From: an uncultured Bacteroidales bacterium
GTDB lineage: Bacteria; Bacteroidota; Bacteroidia; Bacteroidales; Paludibacteraceae
Direction: 5' to 3'
NCBI GenBank assembly: GCA_902800215.1
Contig: CADCDS010000008.1
Location: 1 to 64,000, forward strand
DNA length: 64,000 bases
The notes under the pieces are model-generated. The model worked only from the letters and a program-made list of their open reading frames with translations. It had not been told where the DNA came from and made no database searches. This document shows, in pieces, positions 43,994 to 50,311 of this stretch; positions within the stretch are counted from its first letter, which is position 1, and each line of letters opens with the position of its first letter. The position numbers were made by a program, and so were the translations under genes.

Positions 43994-44025
43994 CAAAGGT
44001 ACTACAAAAATTTGACATACGCAAA
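43994..44025 (-). promoter_or_regulatory. Promoter of tRNA-Cys-sufB
   Basis: Minus strand: TTTG at 44022-44025, 20-nt spacer (CGTATGTCAAA...), TACCTTTG at 43994-44001. The spacer CGTATGTC is also used by the tRNA-Ser(GGA) promoter. Confidence 0.85.
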
Positions 44026-44053
44026 TATTTGCGCACTTTTTTGCACTTTTTTG

Positions 44054-44926
44054 TTAAAAAAGGCTCAAATCGGCATCAGAAAGTGTACCTTTTGGACGTT
44101 TTTTGCCTCGTGAAGGGGATTTGGGGGCTATTGGCTCTTGGCTTTTGGCTATTGGCTTTTTGCGTCCGATATAAGGACCGATAATGTCTCGTGTCTGCTC
44201 ATCGGTGTTGGGACATTTATCCACGATCCATTCGAGATACGAGCGGTCGATGCGCACCATGGACTCAATGGATTCGTTCTTATGTGCCCCCTGGGTGAGG
44301 TAATAATAATTACCGCGTTTGGTTAACCAACGGTCAAAACAGATGAAACCGAACTCATCCCGGCATGCCCATTCCCAACCGTGATTAGCAATCTGGGCTT
44401 TGAACACCTCGATCGTCGCCAGCACGTCATCCAAGGAGTTATGCGCACCCTCAAAAGGATGACCGTAATACCGGGTGTAGGCTGACGTTAAGTTATTCCG
44501 TAACCGTTCCCCGTTCTCATCCACCTTTCCTTCGGTATGAATGCGCTCCAGCAGCAGGGCATCGAACCAGGTTCTGCCGTCAAAATCAAAGTCCTTACCA
44601 ATCCGTTTGAGGTTATAATGCAAGATCGGTGCATCGTAGCCGTTACCATTGTAAGACAGCATGTTACACCCTTTGGTGAATGCCACCAGGTCATCGTACA
44701 CGCTGCGTAACGAAACACCGTGCTCCAACAAAAACTCCTTGGAAATATGATGCACCGCTTCCGCTTCCGCCGGAATCGAAAACTCCCCTTCGGGTAAGAT
44801 ATACCAGTCACGCTGGTCGATAATCGACCAATTGTCCGTGTCAAATTTCACTAACGATAACTGGATAATATGCTCTTTCTGCACGTCCAATCCGGTCGTC
44901 TCGGTATCAAAACAAACTAAATTCAT
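44054..44926 (-). CDS. DnaQ-family 3'-5' exonuclease
   Basis: A 290-residue DEDDh exonuclease: CFDTETTG (Asp/Glu, residue 5-12), SYNGNGYDAPIL (Asp, about 95) and HNSLDDVLA (His and Asp, about 162). The C-terminal 110 residues contain FICFDRWLTKRGNYYYLTQGAHKNESI, a winged or small alpha/beta region also found in proofreading-like exonucleases of this phylum. The tail KKPIAKSQEPIAPKS is encoded by a GGCTATTGGCTCTTGGC word repeat. It belongs to the nucleosidase-rlmI-exonuclease run, and the tRNA-Cys promoter follows. A role in repair or RNA processing cannot be separated by sequence. Confidence 0.9.
   Translation of the reverse strand: MNLVCFDTETTGLDVQKEHIIQLSLVKFDTDNWSIIDQRDWYILPEGEFSIPAEAEAVHHISKEFLLEHGVSLRSVYDDLVAFTKGCNMLSYNGNGYDAPILHYNLKRIGKDFDFDGRTWFDALLLERIHTEGKVDENGERLRNNLTSAYTRYYGHPFEGAHNSLDDVLATIEVFKAQIANHGWEWACRDEFGFICFDRWLTKRGNYYYLTQGAHKNESIESMVRIDRSYLEWIVDKCPNTDEQTRDIIGPYIGRKKPIAKSQEPIAPKSPSRGKKRPKGTLSDADLSLF
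44125..44161. repeat. TTGGCTCTTGGC word repeat inside the exonuclease gene
   Basis: GGCTATTGGCTCTTGGC-type words, four units, in frame near the C terminus. Confidence 0.85.
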
Positions 44927-44927
44927 A

Positions 44928-44955
44928 AATCTTCAATTTTCAATCTTCAATAGGG
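44928..44955. repeat. TTCAAT(C/T)TTCAAT word repeat
   Basis: Three units of TTCAAT-type words fill the 30-bp spacer between the RlmI-like and exonuclease genes. Confidence 0.7.
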
Positions 44956-44956
44956 T

Positions 44957-46192
44957 TTATTCCACGTAGAGGACTAAGCCTTTGAGGTATTCGCCTTCGG
45001 GGTGATAGATGTTAATCGGATGATCCTGCGGTTGATGCAGTTGGTGCAGGATTCGCACCTTTCGTCCTACGGACGCCGCAGCACTGAACACCGCCAACCG
45101 GAAGGCCTCTTTATCCACAGCTTGCGAGCAGGAGAACGTAAACAGGATACCACCCGGACGAATCATCTCAATCGCCTTCGCATTAATACGCTGATACCCC
45201 CGTAACGCATTCTTCACCGCATCCCGGTGCTTGGCAAAAGCCGGTGGGTCCAAAATAATCAGATCGTAGGTCTTACCGGCATTCTTCTGCGCCGTCAGAT
45301 ACTCAAACGCATCGGCTGCTACCGCCTGATGGTTCTTAGCATCCGGGAAGTTACGCGCCACGTTGATATTCACCAGATCAATCGCTTTCTGACTCACATC
45401 CACCGAATCCACCGTCTTGGCTCCACCACGCAAGGCATATAACGAGAATCCACCCGTGTAACAGAACATATTCAGCACGTCTTTATTGGCCGCATACCGC
45501 TCCACCAACGCCCTGTTCTCCCGTTGATCCACAAAGAAACCCGTCTTCTGTCCTCTCAACCAATCAATCCTAAACTGCAGACCGTTCTCAAAGGACCAGT
45601 ATTCGTCGGCTGTTGGCTCTTGGCTCTTAGCTATTAGCCAGCCTGTCTTCTCTCCTTCGACAGGAGCTTTAAACGGTAGGGTGTCATCGGATTTATAGTA
45701 CACGTTCTCCACCTGCGGTACTTCCTTTACCAGCGCCTCAGCAATCTCTTTCCGACACACGTGCATACCCACCGAATGCGCCTGCACCACCGCCGTGTCG
45801 GCATAGACATCCACAATCAGGCCCGGCAGAAAATCCCCTTCTCCGTGAATCAAGCGGAACGTGTTGTTGGCTGTTGGCTCTTGGCTGTTAGCTATTAGCC
45901 CTAAGGACTCACGGACGTGATAGGCTGCACGGATGCGCTCTGACCAGAATCCTTCGGGCAGTGTTTCCACACCGAACGCCAAGATTCGGACGGCAATTGA
46001 ACCTACCTGCCAATGACCGACACCCAGCACTTCATTCGCTGCCGAACGAACAGTCACCAGTTCTCCTTCCACCGGTGCGTCACCTTGATGCTTGGCATCC
46101 AGCACCACCTTTGAAATGGCACCGGAGAACACCCAAGGGTGAAAACGCTTGAGCGACTCTTCTTTATGGGATTTTAAATATATCGTCGTCAT
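44957..46192 (-). CDS. Class I SAM-dependent rRNA methyltransferase, RlmI-like
   Basis: Predicted 23S rRNA m5C methyltransferase. A PUA domain at the N terminus (about 1-75; HPWVFSGAISKV), then a Rossmann methyltransferase with GQKTGFFVDQRENR (about 218), LNMFCYTGGFSLYA (SAM motif I, about 240), ILDPPAFAKHR (catalytic, about 316) and a TFSCSQAV Cys loop (about 356). 411 residues is about 20 longer than RlmI: two separate inserts, LIANSQEPTANN (about 102) and LIAKSQEPTADEY (about 192), are encoded by nearly identical GGCTGTTGGCTCTTGGC word repeats at different sites. It overlaps the nucleosidase stop as ATGA. Confidence 0.93.
   Translation of the reverse strand: MTTIYLKSHKEESLKRFHPWVFSGAISKVVLDAKHQGDAPVEGELVTVRSAANEVLGVGHWQVGSIAVRILAFGVETLPEGFWSERIRAAYHVRESLGLIANSQEPTANNTFRLIHGEGDFLPGLIVDVYADTAVVQAHSVGMHVCRKEIAEALVKEVPQVENVYYKSDDTLPFKAPVEGEKTGWLIAKSQEPTADEYWSFENGLQFRIDWLRGQKTGFFVDQRENRALVERYAANKDVLNMFCYTGGFSLYALRGGAKTVDSVDVSQKAIDLVNINVARNFPDAKNHQAVAADAFEYLTAQKNAGKTYDLIILDPPAFAKHRDAVKNALRGYQRINAKAIEMIRPGGILFTFSCSQAVDKEAFRLAVFSAAASVGRKVRILHQLHQPQDHPINIYHPEGEYLKGLVLYVE
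45608..45640. repeat. TTGGCTCTTGGCTCTTAGC word repeat inside the RlmI-like gene (1)
   Basis: Five units, in frame; encodes LIAKSQEPTA. Nearly the same words as at 45864-45900. Confidence 0.85.
45864..45900. repeat. TTGGCTGTTGGCTCTTGGC word repeat inside the RlmI-like gene (2)
   Basis: Six units, in frame; encodes LIANSQEPTANN at a second site of the same protein. Confidence 0.85.
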
Positions 46193-46698
46193 TCCACTCC
46201 GTTGGATAATTCGTGATAGGCATGCAGCGACAGGTTATCGCTCACATACTTGAAACTGTGCAGGTGCTTGAATCCCAGCGCCGCAATGAACGCTAACTCC
46301 ATGTCGAACACGCAGTCCTTATACTCCGAGGCTAACACAAAGTCGGTACCGGTGAAACAAATGGCAGATTTATCGGGATACCGGGATACCGGGATACCGG
46401 AATCACGAAGAGACTCCAATTCCAAACGCGGCTCCGGATACGTCACATTCGGATGGTTCAACCGTACTTCCGTCACTTCCACCCATGTGCCCAAATCAAA
46501 ATTGGCGCTGCCGGCATAACCGATATTGTATAATTCCGCATCCCGATCCAAATGTTGCAGAGACCTTATAACATTTATCGCGCCCACACCCGTGTACACG
46601 AGTTCGGCATCGGATAAATCAAGCCCCAAGGTGAGCCGTGCTTTCTCCAGCAGACTGAGCTCCCCTTCTTCGGCCATGATGATGTATTTTTTTGCCAT
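46189..46698 (-). CDS. Nucleoside phosphorylase/nucleosidase family protein
   Basis: A 169-residue protein of the PNP/UDP/MTAN fold: [15 protein letters not shown] (about 30), [19 protein letters not shown] (about 52-70), [11 protein letters not shown] and the [13 protein letters not shown][14 protein letters not shown] end with the ribose-binding Glu and the Asp of the base pocket. Members cleave nucleosides such as MTA/SAH or futalosine-type substrates. Shorter than MTAN (230). A loop [14 protein letters not shown] is encoded by a GGGATACCGGGATACC word repeat. ATG at 46698 is chosen since the promoter lies inside the longer frame. First gene before rlmI-like. Confidence 0.82.
   Translation of the reverse strand: MAKKYIIMAEEGELSLLEKARLTLGLDLSDAELVYTGVGAINVIRSLQHLDRDAELYNIGYAGSANFDLGTWVEVTEVRLNHPNVTYPEPRLELESLRDSGIPVSRYPDKSAICFTGTDFVLASEYKDCVFDMELAFIAALGFKHLHSFKYVSDNLSLHAYHELSNGVE
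46373..46411. repeat. GGGATACC word repeat inside the nucleosidase gene
   Basis: CGGGATACCGGGATACCGGG, three perfect 9-bp units and a fourth changed one, in frame; encodes [11 protein letters not shown]. Confidence 0.9.
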
Positions 46699-46717
46699 AC
46701 TTGAATCAATTTGGGTG

Positions 46718-46749
46718 CAAAGGTACGATTTTTTTTTGATATATGCAAA
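46718..46749 (-). promoter_or_regulatory. Promoter of the nucleosidase-rlmI-exonuclease run
   Basis: Minus strand: TTTG at 46746-46749, 20-nt spacer beginning CATATATC, TACCTTTG at 46718-46725. Its -33 box is 4 bp from that of thrS. Confidence 0.85.
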
Positions 46750-46753
46750 TAAA

Positions 46754-46785
46754 TTTGCACAATTCATTTTTTTTTACTACCTTTG
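46754..46785 (+). promoter_or_regulatory. Promoter of thrS
   Basis: TTTG at 46754-46757, 20-nt spacer, TACCTTTG at 46778-46785. Confidence 0.85.
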
Positions 46786-46816
46786 CAGCCGATTTGCAAA
46801 AAAAGAACACATAGAT

Positions 46817-48646
46817 ATGATTAAAGTACAGTATCAAGACGGCAGTGTACAGTCGTTTGAATGGGAAGATGAACAAGCCAAGCATGCTTTCTGGCATACG
46901 AGTTCCCACCTCATGGCAGAAGCCTTGCAGGAGTTGTATCCGGGTATCCAGTTCGGTATCGGTCCGGCGATCGAAAACGGTTTTTACTATGACGTAATGC
47001 CGCCCGAGGGTGTGGTCATCAACGACACCTGCTTCGCAGCCATCGAGGATAAGATGATGGAGCTGCGTGCCAAGAAAGAATCGGTGGTACGTGCCGAGAT
47101 CTCGAAAGCCGATGCACTCAAGGCCTTCGGTGACAAGGGCCAGAGTTACAAATGTGAGTTGATTTCGGAACTGGAAGACGGTTCGATCACCACCTACACG
47201 CAAGGTGATTTCACTGACCTGTGTAAGGGTCCGCATTTGCTGAGTACCGGCGATATCAAGGCCGTGAAGGTACTCAGTTGTTCCGCTGCTTACTGGCGCG
47301 GTGACGAGAAACGTCCGATGATGACGCGTATCTACGCCATCTCGTTCCCGAAACGTTCGATGCTGGACGAGTACTTAGCATTGCTCGAGGAAGCAAAGAA
47401 ACGTGACCACCGTAAGATCGGTAAGGATCTGGAGTTGTTCATGTTCAGCGACATGGTCGGTAAAGGTCTGCCGATCTGGTTACCGAAGGGTACCGCCCTC
47501 CGTCTGCGTCTGGAGGACTTCCTTAAGAAGATCCAAAAACGTTACGGTTATCAGCAGGTCATCACCCCGCATATCGGTTCCAAACAGCTGTATATGACCT
47601 CCGGTCACTGGGATCACTACGGCAAGGACTCGTTCCAACCGATCACCACGCCGGAAGAAGGGGAGGTCTATCTGCTCAAGCCGATGAACTGTCCGCACCA
47701 CTGTGCGATCTTCAAGAACAGTCCCCGTTCGTACAAAGACCTGCCGTTCCGCTGTGCTGAGTTCGGAACCGTTTATAGGTACGAGCAGTCCGGTGAGCTG
47801 CACGGTCTCACCCGTGTACGTTCGTTCACCCAGGACGATGCCCATATTTTCTGCCGCCAGGACCAAGTGAAGCAGGAGTTCATCCGCGTCATGGAGATCA
47901 TCAACATCATCTTCAAGGCGTTGAACTTCGAGAACTACGAGGCACAGATCTCGCTTCGTGACCCCAATAACCACGAGAAATACGTGGGTTCAGACGAAGT
48001 ATGGGAGCACGCAGAGAATGCCATCCGGGAAGCCTGCAAGGAGATGAACCTGCCGGCACGTGAGGAGACCGGTGAAGCCGCTTTCTATGGTCCGAAACTC
48101 GACTTCATGGTGAAAGATGCCCTCGGTCGTCGTTGGCAGTTGGGTACCATCCAGGTGGACTATAACCTGCCGGAACGTTTCGAACTCGAATATACCGGTG
48201 AGGATAACCAGAAACACCGTCCTGTGATGATCCACCGTGCGCCGTTCGGTTCGATGGAGCGTTTCGTAGCCGTGCTGATTGAGCATACAGCCGGTAAGTT
48301 CCCGTTGTGGTTGACACCGGATCAGGCTGTTGTACTGCCGATCTCGGAGAAATCCAATGACTACGCATGGAAAGTGAAAGAGATGCTGGAAGCACAAGAC
48401 GTACGTGTCATCGTAGATGACCGTAATGAGAAGTTAGGCCGTAAGATCCGTGATAACGAACTCAAACGTATCCCGTACATGCTCATCGTCGGTGAGAAAG
48501 AAGCCGAAGAGGGTAAGGTGAGTGTGCGCCGTCAAGGAGGAGAAGCAAGTGGTCAACCGGCACCCGAAGGAGACGGTTCGATGACGATCCAGCAGTTCGC
48601 TGACTTCATCAACGAGAATGTTAAAGCGCAGATGAGTGCCTTCTAA
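46817..48646 (+). CDS. thrS: Threonine--tRNA ligase lacking the TGS domain
   Basis: ThrRS charges tRNA-Thr. The editing domain starts almost at once ([21 protein letters not shown], residues about 23-43; editing pocket motif [13 protein letters not shown] about 151), followed by the class II catalytic core (motif 1 to 3: [10 protein letters not shown] about 295, [24 protein letters not shown] about 315, and [12 protein letters not shown] about 476) and the anticodon-binding domain. 609 residues instead of about 645. Only [16 protein letters not shown] remains of the N-terminal TGS (N1) domain, joined directly to the conserved editing-domain lead-in. The start at 46817 lies about 25 nt after the expected transcription start, so a longer protein is not possible. 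Convergent and overlapping with the methyltransferase gene by 26 bp. Confidence 0.96.
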   Translation: MIKVQYQDGSVQSFEWEDEQAKHAFWHTSSHLMAEALQELYPGIQFGIGPAIENGFYYDVMPPEGVVINDTCFAAIEDKMMELRAKKESVVRAEISKADALKAFGDKGQSYKCELISELEDGSITTYTQGDFTDLCKGPHLLSTGDIKAVKVLSCSAAYWRGDEKRPMMTRIYAISFPKRSMLDEYLALLEEAKKRDHRKIGKDLELFMFSDMVGKGLPIWLPKGTALRLRLEDFLKKIQKRYGYQQVITPHIGSKQLYMTSGHWDHYGKDSFQPITTPEEGEVYLLKPMNCPHHCAIFKNSPRSYKDLPFRCAEFGTVYRYEQSGELHGLTRVRSFTQDDAHIFCRQDQVKQEFIRVMEIINIIFKALNFENYEAQISLRDPNNHEKYVGSDEVWEHAENAIREACKEMNLPAREETGEAAFYGPKLDFMVKDALGRRWQLGTIQVDYNLPERFELEYTGEDNQKHRPVMIHRAPFGSMERFVAVLIEHTAGKFPLWLTPDQAVVLPISEKSNDYAWKVKEMLEAQDVRVIVDDRNEKLGRKIRDNELKRIPYMLIVGEKEAEEGKVSVRRQGGEASGQPAPEGDGSMTIQQFADFINENVKAQMSAF

Positions 48647-49370
48647 ACTCCGCTAACACAATAGCGGTTGCAATAGAAACGTTGAGGCTTTCCGAAGTCT
48701 CAGCGTTTTTTGGATAACTCGGAATCCGAATAGGAGAGGTGATGAGTTGACGCACTTCTTGCGAAATGCCATTTCCTTCGTTGCCCATAATGATGATAGC
48801 CGGCGTCTCGTCATGACGACATGACGACATGACGTCGTACATATCCTTCCCTTCCAGCAACGTTCCGTAAATAGGTCTGTCTTCTGTATTCTGTGCTCTG
48901 TATTCTTTTAACCATTTCGGCAGATCCACATAGTGGACGCGCACTCTTGCCAGCGCACCCATCGTGGCCTGAACCACCTTCGGATTATAACAATCCGCCG
49001 TGTCGAGCGAACAAACGATATCGTGCACACCGAACCAGTCACAGGTACGAATAATCGTTCCCAAATTCCCCGGATCCTGCACGCCGTCTAAGGCAAGGAT
49101 TAAATTTCCAATTTCCAATTTCCAATCTCCAATCGGGCGTTTCTTAAACACGCCCACCACCCCCTGCGGTGTCCGCAATCCGCTCATCTGTTCGATCTCG
49201 GTGCGTGTAGCATTCTCCCCTTCCCGATAGAGGTGAACCAACTCAAACGCCTTCGTCAGTTCCGAAACACACTTATCGCCTTCCGCCACAAAAAGTCCCG
49301 ACTCATCGCGGAATTTCTTCACTTGCAGACTCCGAACGGTCTTTATTTGCGCCTTACTGATTTTTTCCAT
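48621..49370 (-). CDS. TrmH/SpoU-family RNA 2'-O-methyltransferase
   Basis: A 249-residue SPOUT methyltransferase. The N-terminal substrate-binding part ([32 protein letters not shown]) precedes the knot domain with [21 protein letters not shown] (motif 1, about 87), [11 protein letters not shown] (motif 2, about 190) and [15 protein letters not shown] (motif 3, about 225). Probably acts on 23S rRNA (RlmB/TsnR type). Three in-frame word-repeat inserts are visible: [16 protein letters not shown] (TTTCCAATTTCC words), [13 protein letters not shown] (TGTATTCTGTGCTC words) and [10 protein letters not shown] (CATGACGA words). ATG at 49370 follows the promoter. Its 3' end overlaps thrS. Confidence 0.92.
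   Translation of the reverse strand: MEKISKAQIKTVRSLQVKKFRDESGLFVAEGDKCVSELTKAFELVHLYREGENATRTEIEQMSGLRTPQGVVGVFKKRPIGDWKLEIGNLILALDGVQDPGNLGTIIRTCDWFGVHDIVCSLDTADCYNPKVVQATMGALARVRVHYVDLPKWLKEYRAQNTEDRPIYGTLLEGKDMYDVMSSCRHDETPAIIIMGNEGNGISQEVRQLITSPIRIPSYPKNAETSESLNVSIATAIVLAEFRRHSSAL
48805..48840. repeat. CATGACGA word repeat inside the TrmH-family gene
   Basis: TCATGACGACATGACGACAT, three to four units, in frame; encodes [10 protein letters not shown]. Confidence 0.85.
48879..48907. repeat. CTGTATTCTGTGCTCTGT word repeat inside the TrmH-family gene
   Basis: Three units of (T)CTGT(A/G)(T/C)T, in frame; encodes YRAQNTEDR. Confidence 0.75.
49102..49136. repeat. TTTCCAATTTCCAATCTCC word repeat inside the TrmH-family gene
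   Basis: Four units of CCAATT(T/C), in frame; encodes [12 protein letters not shown]. Confidence 0.85.
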
Positions 49371-49388
49371 ACTTCCGATTTTACGGTG

Positions 49389-49420
49389 CAAAGGTACAAA
49401 AAAAAAATGAATTGTGCAAA
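49389..49420 (-). promoter_or_regulatory. Promoter of the TrmH-family gene
   Basis: Minus strand: TTTG at 49417-49420, 20-nt spacer, TACCTTTG at 49389-49396. Its -33 box is 4 bp from that of the nuclease promoter. Confidence 0.85.
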
Positions 49421-49424
49421 TTAA

Positions 49425-49456
49425 TTTGCATATATAAAAATTTTTTTGTATCTTTG
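49425..49456 (+). promoter_or_regulatory. Promoter of the S1/P1 nuclease operon
   Basis: TTTG at 49425-49428, 20-nt spacer beginning CATATAT, TATCTTTG at 49449-49456. Confidence 0.85.
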
Positions 49457-49480
49457 CAGCGGATTTTTGATTCGAGCATT

Positions 49481-50287
49481 ATGAAACGAACCATTTCTAT
49501 TTTCCTTATTCTTTTATGCGCATGCGCGTATAGTCTGCCTGCCCTTTCTTGGGGACAAGAAGGACACCGCATCATCGCTAAGATCGCGTACGACAACCTC
49601 AGTAAGAAAGCACGGAAACAAGTGGATAAGATCATGGGTGACCATGGGATGATCTATTGGGCTAACTGGCCGGATGAGATCAAATCCGACACCATCTATC
49701 CGCAGAGTATCAAAGAAGGCTGGCATTATCAGGATTTTGCCGGTGGTATGTCCGATAGTCTCGTTGCTGACGCCCTTATCCATTATCCCGCCGAAGGCGG
49801 AAATTTATACCGAGCGCTGGATAGTTTGACGGCAATTTTACGGAATACCGCAATCTCGGGATACCGGGATACCGAACATGTGCTTCGTTTTGTGATCCAT
49901 CTGAGCGGTGATCGGTACTGTCCGATGCACATGGCGCACATGGATGACAAAGGCGGTAATGCCGTGAAGATGAAATGGTTCGGTCGGGAAACCAACCTCC
50001 ACTCCGTTTGGGACACCAAGCTCATCGAGTCGCAGGGTTACTCCTACACCGAGTATGCCGATAAACTGGAACGCGAGTACGCATGGAAAAAGAAAGCCAT
50101 TGAGCAGGCTTCGGACACCGAACTGCTGCTCATGAGTTACCACGTCACGGAGGATATATACACTTACCAATCCACCTGGGACGGGAACACCTACCATTAT
50201 ATCTATCATTGGCGGCAACCCATGGAGTACCAACTCTACGTCGCCGGAATACGACTTGCAAAGCTGTTAAACAGCATTTACAAATAA
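49481..50287 (+). CDS. S1/P1-family zinc nuclease, exported
   Basis: Zinc-dependent single-strand nuclease and 3'-nucleotidase of the S1/P1 family, 268 residues. Signal peptide (ISIFLILLCACAYSLPALS) ends exactly before the mature Trp of WGQEGHRIIAKIA, whose N-terminal Trp is a zinc ligand in this family. Further ligands: WANWPDEI (Asp), WHYQDF (His), FVIHLSGDRYCPMHMAHMDD (His, Asp) and NLHSVWDTKLI (His, Asp). The insert NTAISGYRDTEHV is encoded by a GGGATACCGGGATACC word repeat. First gene of an operon with a TonB receptor, a lipoprotein and a Tsx-like protein, which suggests release of nucleotides from nucleic acid outside or in the periplasm. Confidence 0.92.
   Translation: MKRTISIFLILLCACAYSLPALSWGQEGHRIIAKIAYDNLSKKARKQVDKIMGDHGMIYWANWPDEIKSDTIYPQSIKEGWHYQDFAGGMSDSLVADALIHYPAEGGNLYRALDSLTAILRNTAISGYRDTEHVLRFVIHLSGDRYCPMHMAHMDDKGGNAVKMKWFGRETNLHSVWDTKLIESQGYSYTEYADKLEREYAWKKKAIEQASDTELLLMSYHVTEDIYTYQSTWDGNTYHYIYHWRQPMEYQLYVAGIRLAKLLNSIYK
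49842..49873. repeat. GGGATACC word repeat inside the S1/P1 nuclease gene
   Basis: GGAATACCGCAATCTCGGGATACCGGGATACC-type series, in frame; encodes NTAISGYRDT. Confidence 0.85.
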
Positions 50288-50311
50288 CAAACAAACTCTA
50301 TTAACTTCTTT

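Noticed and set aside
43845-44036. 63-codon minus-strand frame over the tRNA-Cys gene
   Set aside because: It runs through a tRNA and its terminator; the similarity of its start to a frame near 16.25 kb only reflects the shared promoter sequence.
46526-46816. N-terminal extension of ThrRS upstream of 46817
   Set aside because: The frame crosses the thrS promoter and the divergent gene; translated residues do not resemble a TGS domain.
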